Origin: Mesostigma viride
Lineage: Eukaryota > Streptophyta > Mesostigmatophyceae > Mesostigmatales > Mesostigmataceae
DNA: 42,868 nucleotides
Assembly: GCA_009746045.1 (NCBI GenBank)
Contig: RPFO01000818.1
Location: 1 to 42,868 of the forward strand
Direction of reading: 5' to 3'
Made by a program: the position numbers and the translations under genes. Below the pieces are notes generated by a model. It did not search any database. It worked only from the letters and a program-made list of their open reading frames with translations, and was not told the DNA's origin. This document shows positions 41,780 to 42,868 of this stretch, in pieces; within the stretch, counting starts at the first letter, position 1; each line of letters begins with the position of its first letter.

Positions 41780-42611
41780 CATCATTATTATTATTACGCG
41801 TCGTTCCTAGCGCCCTCCGGGCCACCCCCGTCACCCACACCGTGCGCTTCTCCTCCTCCCCGCTGCCCATGCGCACGTTTCCTGTCACGGCGACCCCGTG
41901 GGGGGCCAGCAGGGCGGCCAGGTCCGCGTTGGGCACTCGCCGCGTCATGCGGCTGCCGTTCTGGAGGTACTCCACGAAGAACAGGCGGCGGAACTCCGCC
42001 AGCGGCAGGCGCCCGCCGCGTTCCAGGACCACCAGGTCGCTGTGCTGCAGGAACAGCCGCAGGTACGTGTCCAGCGCCGCCGCCTCGCGCTCCTTGCCCT
42101 CCTCCTCGCGCCCGCCCCGCGCCTCGCCCGACCCCTGCAGGTCGTGCTCCTCCTCCTCCGCCGACCGCCACTTCAGCCGCGCCGTCAGCGCGTCGCCCGC
42201 CTGGTTGTCGCGCAGGCGCCAGCGCGAGGACGAACCCTGCTTGCGGCTGAACGCCGCCGTGAGCCGCTCGCGGATCTCGCGGACGCGCTCGTTCATCCAC
42301 GCGGGGGGCGCGCCGCCCACCTTCGCCATGTGCGCGCGGATCTCGCGCAGGCCCTTCAGGTCCGCCATCTCGCCCTCGGGGTAGCCGTGGCACTCCTCCA
42401 GGAACGACTCCTCCTCCTCCGTGATCTCCGCGAACAGCCCGTGCTCGCCCGCGTACGCGCTCACCCACCTGCGCATCTCCTCGCGCCTCTTGCCCGCCTC
42501 GCGGGCAGCCAGGAAACGCTCCCCGTTGAACCAAGGGGGAACGGCTTCACCTCCCCGTCCGAGGGCACGGGAGCCGGATGGACCAGCGACACGTTCTGCG
42601 CCCAGTACCAC
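41775..42611 (-). CDS. Unknown large protein, C-terminal part (partial gene)
   Basis: From about 42538 down to 41775 the frame encodes FNGERFLAAREAGKRREEM, an acidic helical region (AEITEEEESFLEECHGYPEG), RLKWRSAEEEEHDLQG and a final winged-helix-like stretch: FRRLFFVEYLQNGSRMTRR, LAALLAPHGVAVTGNVRMG. The last part recalls, loosely, C-terminal domains of SF3 helicase proteins of large viruses, but I see no Walker motif in the window. The gene really starts outside the window; see 42547-42868. Frame breaks at 42535-42539 and 42611-42615 separate the parts. Confidence 0.5.
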   Translation of the reverse strand: MVLGAERVAGPSGSRALGRGGEAVPPWFNGERFLAAREAGKRREEMRRWVSAYAGEHGLFAEITEEEESFLEECHGYPEGEMADLKGLREIRAHMAKVGGAPPAWMNERVREIRERLTAAFSRKQGSSSRWRLRDNQAGDALTARLKWRSAEEEEHDLQGSGEARGGREEEGKEREAAALDTYLRLFLQHSDLVVLERGGRLPLAEFRRLFFVEYLQNGSRMTRRVPNADLAALLAPHGVAVTGNVRMGSGEEEKRTVWVTGVARRALGTTRNNNNDE

Positions 42612-42868
42612 CCCCGCTCTCGCCCCCAGCGACCCCCGCCACGTGCATCAGCACGCCCCCCTTGCCCGCCAGCACGCCGGACCACAGGGCCAGGTCGTCC
42701 GCCACCGGGCAGGGGCCCGCCAGACGGGACGCGGCGTACGGGGGCAGACCCTTCGCCGCGAGGAACGCGTTGAAGGCGTCCGCCAGCTTGCCCGCCGCCG
42801 GCCACTCCTGGATGTGCGACGACGGTGCACGCACGCGCCCACGAACTCGCACATCAGACGCGCCTCGG
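42547..42868 (-). CDS. Same gene, upstream part running off the window edge
   Basis: The frame from 42852 contains SSHIQEWPAAGKLADAFNAF and YAASRLAGPCPVADDLALWS, then VLMHVAGVAGGESGG. After the five-C run at 42611-42615 the text continues one frame over with WYWAQNVSLVHPAPVPSDGE and, after the G run at 42535-42539, joins the gene at 41775-42611. At the right edge a further frame holds LMCEFVGACVHR, so another break lies near 42825. The real start is beyond the window. Confidence 0.45.
   Translation of the reverse strand, partial: RGASDVRVRGRVRAPSSHIQEWPAAGKLADAFNAFLAAKGLPPYAASRLAGPCPVADDLALWSGVLAGKGGVLMHVAGVAGGESGGGTGRRTCRWSIRLPCPRTGR

Overview
The window is GC-rich and densely packed on both strands with mostly unfamiliar proteins. 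It reads as part of a large double-stranded DNA virus of a eukaryote, distantly related to nucleocytoplasmic large DNA viruses, or as such a virus integrated in a protist or algal genome. The virus reading rests on a DUF5767-like virion-type protein (8542-9879), an IQ plus U-box-like protein (5970-6902), a 169-residue protein of a type I associate with giant viruses (24775-25284), a KilA-N/nuclease fusion (38230-38973), a dispersed family of BRO-like genes with relics, and several short zinc-knuckle proteins. Eukaryotic expression is suggested by TATA boxes (5842, 25317), AATAAA signals behind several genes and one good candidate spliceosomal intron (3563-3724). I see no capsid protein, DNA polymerase, packaging ATPase or primase, so either the window is a fragment or those genes are too diverged to recognise.

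Layout. 0.2-2.4 kb: two stand-alone PD-(D/E)XK-like nucleases, a small membrane protein and a coiled-coil protein. 2.4-4.8 kb: a 60-bp repeat array, an intron-bearing zinc-finger gene and an AT-rich palindromic gap. 4.8-13.7 kb: three BRO-like genes among NCLDV-like and unknown genes. 13.7-18.5 kb: a fibre-like protein, a lipase-like protein lacking its serine nucleophile, a complete cysteine desulfurase, a zinc-knuckle protein and a C5 cytosine methyltransferase. 18.5-24.2 kb: repeat-rich proteins, a long AT-richer coiled-coil gene and a convergent transposase-like DDE gene. 24.3-30.7 kb: a block of small membrane and virion-like proteins plus two tail-to-tail fibre genes; their start regions share an A-tract flanked by GC, a candidate late promoter. 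30.7-36.0 kb: zinc-knuckle pair, proline-rich protein, third full-length BRO gene and two large unknown genes. 36.0-42.9 kb: a 50-bp repeat array, a second zinc-finger gene, the KilA-N/nuclease fusion, BRO relics, a 1,083-bp tandem duplication and a partial gene at the right edge.

A recurring feature is that continuous genes are broken by single-base length differences, mostly at G or C runs. Internal repeats supply correct and slipped versions of the same tract, so many breaks are probably sequence errors, although decay of an integrated copy is also possible. Where I describe a gene crossing such a break I give both parts and the break position.
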